Shown: piece by piece, positions 13,533-15,155 of the stretch
How the letters are laid out: every line of letters begins with the position of its first letter
Position numbering within the stretch: the stretch's first letter is position 1
Origin: OMOG01 sp041485845
Lineage (GTDB): Bacteria; Acidobacteriota; Terriglobia; Bryobacterales; Bryobacteraceae
DNA: 15,155 nt
Assembly: GCA_041485845.1 (NCBI GenBank)
Contig: JBGPKH010000156.1
Location: 1-15,155 of the forward strand
Reading direction: 5' to 3'
Made by a program: the position numbers and the translations under genes
The notes under the pieces: model-generated
Databases searched by the model: none
The model's input: the letters and a program-made list of their open reading frames with translations, nothing else
Told to the model about the DNA's origin: nothing

Positions 13533-14639
13533 ATGCCGGAATCCTTCGATGCATTTCGTTACATCGGTTACATGCGGTCGCGCTGGCGATGGATCGCCGC
13601 AAGTTGCGCCATCGCGATGGTGTTGGCTCTCGCCATCACCCTGCTGCAACCCCGCCTCTACACCGCCACCGCGCGCATCGTGATCGAGCCTCCCGCGGGT
13701 TCCGACCTGCGTTCCGCCATGGCGGTCAGCCCCATCTACCTCGAGTCGCTCAAGACCTACGAGCAGTTCGCCGCCGGCGACAGCCTCTTCCAAAAGGCCA
13801 TCGACAACTTCGGCCTGCGCTCCTCCTTCGGCTCCCGGCCCATCGAATCGCTCAAGCGCAGTGTCCTCAAGGTCGGCATTCTGCGCAACACCCGAGTCCT
13901 CGAAATCTCCGCCACCCTCCCCGACCCACGCAAAGCGCAGGAGCTCGCCCGTTTTCTGGCCGAGTCCTCGGTCGAGCTCAACCGCTCCCTCGTCCGCGAA
14001 GGCGATCGCGACCTGATCCAGGGCTTCGAACAGCAGGAGCGCGAGGCCCGCACCCGCTTGCAGGAGATCGACCAAAGTTGGGCCAAGCTGCTCTCGAGCG
14101 AGCCGATCAACCAGTTGCAATCGGCCATGGAGAGCGCCGCCGAGTTGCGCGCCACCGTTCAGCAGCAGGTGCTCAACGCGGAACTGGAGATCGCCGACGC
14201 CGCGGAGCGCGAAAAGCAGGGGACGCCTTCCGATATCGCCGAGATCCGCAAGCAGGCCGGCAACGCCCGCGCGCGCCTCGACGAAATGCGCAAACAACTC
14301 CAGGCGCTCGATCGCCAGGCCGCGGAGCGCGAAAAGCTGCTGGCCACGCGTCTCGCCCACAGGGACAAGCTGGAAGCCGATCGCAAGGCCGCGCAACTGG
14401 CCATCACCTCCATCGAGAACCGCCTCCGCGATGCGCGCGGCGATGCCGGTTACCGTGGCGAACGCCTCAAAATTATCGACCCGGGCATCGTCCCCGAGCG
14501 GCCATCCTCGCCGAATCTTCCCCTGAATCTCGCGGCGGCCCTGCTGCTGGGCCTGGTGCTTCCGATTCTCTATTTCACGCTCGAAATGAATTTCCTGGTA
14601 GGACAGGCCTCCCGGCCTGTCTTTCACCGGAGCATCTAG
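13533..14639 (+). CDS. Wzz/GNVR-type polysaccharide chain-length determinant
   Basis: A 368-residue inner-membrane protein of the polysaccharide co-polymerase class, which in relatives sets chain length or couples polymerisation to export. Membrane helices lie at about 19-39 and 331-351. Between them are a Wzz-like periplasmic head (IVIEPPAGSDLR, 49-60) and a long Arg/Glu/Ala-rich coiled coil (about 150-305). The proline-rich GNVR-type approach to the second helix is IDPGIVPERPSSPNLPLN (315-332). There is no tyrosine-kinase domain, so any kinase must be separate. AEREK occurs twice in the coil (224-228 and 264-268). GAGGA at 13522-13526 is six bases before the ATG, which fixes the start. The last 13 or so residues after EMNFL are supplied by a hairpin repeat. 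The next gene follows after 148 bases on the same strand. Confidence 0.92.
   Translation: MPESFDAFRYIGYMRSRWRWIAASCAIAMVLALAITLLQPRLYTATARIVIEPPAGSDLRSAMAVSPIYLESLKTYEQFAAGDSLFQKAIDNFGLRSSFGSRPIESLKRSVLKVGILRNTRVLEISATLPDPRKAQELARFLAESSVELNRSLVREGDRDLIQGFEQQEREARTRLQEIDQSWAKLLSSEPINQLQSAMESAAELRATVQQQVLNAELEIADAAEREKQGTPSDIAEIRKQAGNARARLDEMRKQLQALDRQAAEREKLLATRLAHRDKLEADRKAAQLAITSIENRLRDARGDAGYRGERLKIIDPGIVPERPSSPNLPLNLAAALLLGLVLPILYFTLEMNFLVGQASRPVFHRSI
14602..14621. repeat. Hairpin repeat overlapping the 3' end of the wzz-like gene
   Basis: GACAGGCC (14602-14609) and GGCCTGTC (14614-14621) form a perfect eight-pair stem with loop TCCC. It encodes the GQASRPV part of the protein tail. It may also slow or end transcription, but no T-run follows. 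Confidence 0.75.
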
Positions 14640-14649
14640 GTGATGTGGG

Positions 14650-14666
14650 GCAGGTTGCCAACCTGC
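14650..14666. repeat. Hairpin repeat just after the wzz-like gene
   Basis: GCAGGTT (14650-14656) and AACCTGC (14660-14666) form a perfect seven-pair stem around GCC. A smaller five-pair hairpin, TGCCC/GGGCA, follows at 14671-14683. With the repeat at 14602 this makes three hairpins in 82 bases, in the style of REP elements. The rest of the spacer to 14787 shows nothing recognisable. Confidence 0.7.
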
Positions 14667-14787
14667 TGGGTGCCCTCTGGGCAGTCGTCAATCGGCCTCC
14701 TGACGCCGTGTGTGCTCTCACAACTCAAGAACGCGCAACGAAGTAGACACGGCCTTATCGTGCGCCGCAGCAGAGATCTGGTGAGAG

Positions 14788-15155
14788 ATGCCCGCTAGCG
14801 CCCTCACTTCCGCACACCCGCGCTATTTCCTGGTGACGCTCGCCCTCGGCGCCTGGGCCGCCGCCATCGCCGTGGCTCCCACCCTCACCGCCAAAGCCGT
14901 GTTGTCCGCCCCCGCCATACTACTGCCGCTCGCCTGGTGGACCCTGCACCATCCCGCGCGCTGGATCGCGGCTCTCTTCGCCGCAGCGCTGCTCCTGCCG
15001 CCTCTGCCGGTCCCCATCGGCGATTCCGGCCCTCACCCCTGCCTGCTGTTCGCCGCCCTCGGACTTTTCGCCGGCCTGCTATGGCTCGGCGAGTGGCGCA
15101 TCGCGGCGTCGTCCCTGAACCGGGCGCTGATCGCCCTGTTCGGCGTCCTACTGGC
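14788..15155 (+). CDS. O-antigen ligase/polymerase-like membrane protein, N-terminal part (runs off right edge)
   Basis: The first 122 codons of an open frame that continues past the edge. It starts MPASALTSAHPRYFLVTLAL and contains at least four hydrophobic helices, at about 14-31, 36-50, 57-75 and 86-102, then another beginning at 110. The loop LPPLPVPIGDSGPHPCL (75-91) and the spacing of short helices look like the beginning of an O-antigen-ligase-type protein, which would suit its place after the wzz-like gene. No catalytic loop is visible, so the family is a guess from layout and context. The ATG is preceded only by a GGTGAG-like sequence. It is probably part of the same polysaccharide operon as the wzz-like gene, if the hairpins between do not end the transcript. 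Confidence 0.7.
   Translation, partial: MPASALTSAHPRYFLVTLALGAWAAAIAVAPTLTAKAVLSAPAILLPLAWWTLHHPARWIAALFAAALLLPPLPVPIGDSGPHPCLLFAALGLFAGLLWLGEWRIAASSLNRALIALFGVLL

Noticed and set aside
13506..14627. 374-codon upstream extension of the ligase frame
   Set aside because: It lies antisense to the clear Wzz/GNVR gene, and the protein similarity and membrane topology begin at the ATG at 13505.

Overview
The window is GC-rich DNA that looks like an Acidobacteriota chromosome of the Solibacter/Bryobacter type. The lineage guess rests on two tandem secreted proteins built from the TIGR03437 domain (first defined in Solibacter), on a large Ser/Thr kinase with a TPR tail (a class abundant in that phylum), and on short hairpin repeats scattered in and between genes. 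No phylogenetic test was possible. There is no sign of phage, insertion sequence, CRISPR array or plasmid functions.

Layout. The left edge (1-1059, minus) is the 5' three quarters of dnaB, the replicative helicase. A 307-base divergent spacer separates it from a DUF421 membrane protein (plus). A class II tRNA-Ser(UGA) follows, with an unusual C at position 33 and a repeated promoter region. It converges on an OsmC-type peroxidase (minus), with a GC hairpin between them. A tight plus-strand operon then encodes an FabG-like SDR oxidoreductase, a HEAT-repeat protein and Ada (alkylation-repair methyltransferase/regulator); the junctions overlap by one base or abut.

From 5611 to 13505 every gene is on the minus strand. 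In the direction of transcription they are an O-antigen-ligase-like membrane protein with a TPR tail, two paralogous small secreted TIGR03437 proteins, an anaerobic-sulfatase-maturase-type radical SAM/SPASM protein, and a transmembrane Ser/Thr kinase with TolB-like and TPR segments. Gaps of 65-190 bases mean this need not be one transcript. The right end (13533 to the edge, plus) carries a Wzz/GNVR chain-length protein and the start of a second ligase/polymerase-like membrane protein. Together with the divergent ligase this looks like the edge of an exopolysaccharide or O-antigen locus.

The strongest unusual signals are nucleotide-level repeats that enter coding sequence: three copies of a 22-base hairpin element inside the ligase gene, one of them read in a different frame from the other two, and a hairpin repeat that supplies the last residues of the Wzz protein. 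No single new multi-gene system can be proven here. The secreted TIGR03437 pair beside polysaccharide genes and the orphan sulfatase-maturase-like enzyme are the best candidates for undescribed biology.
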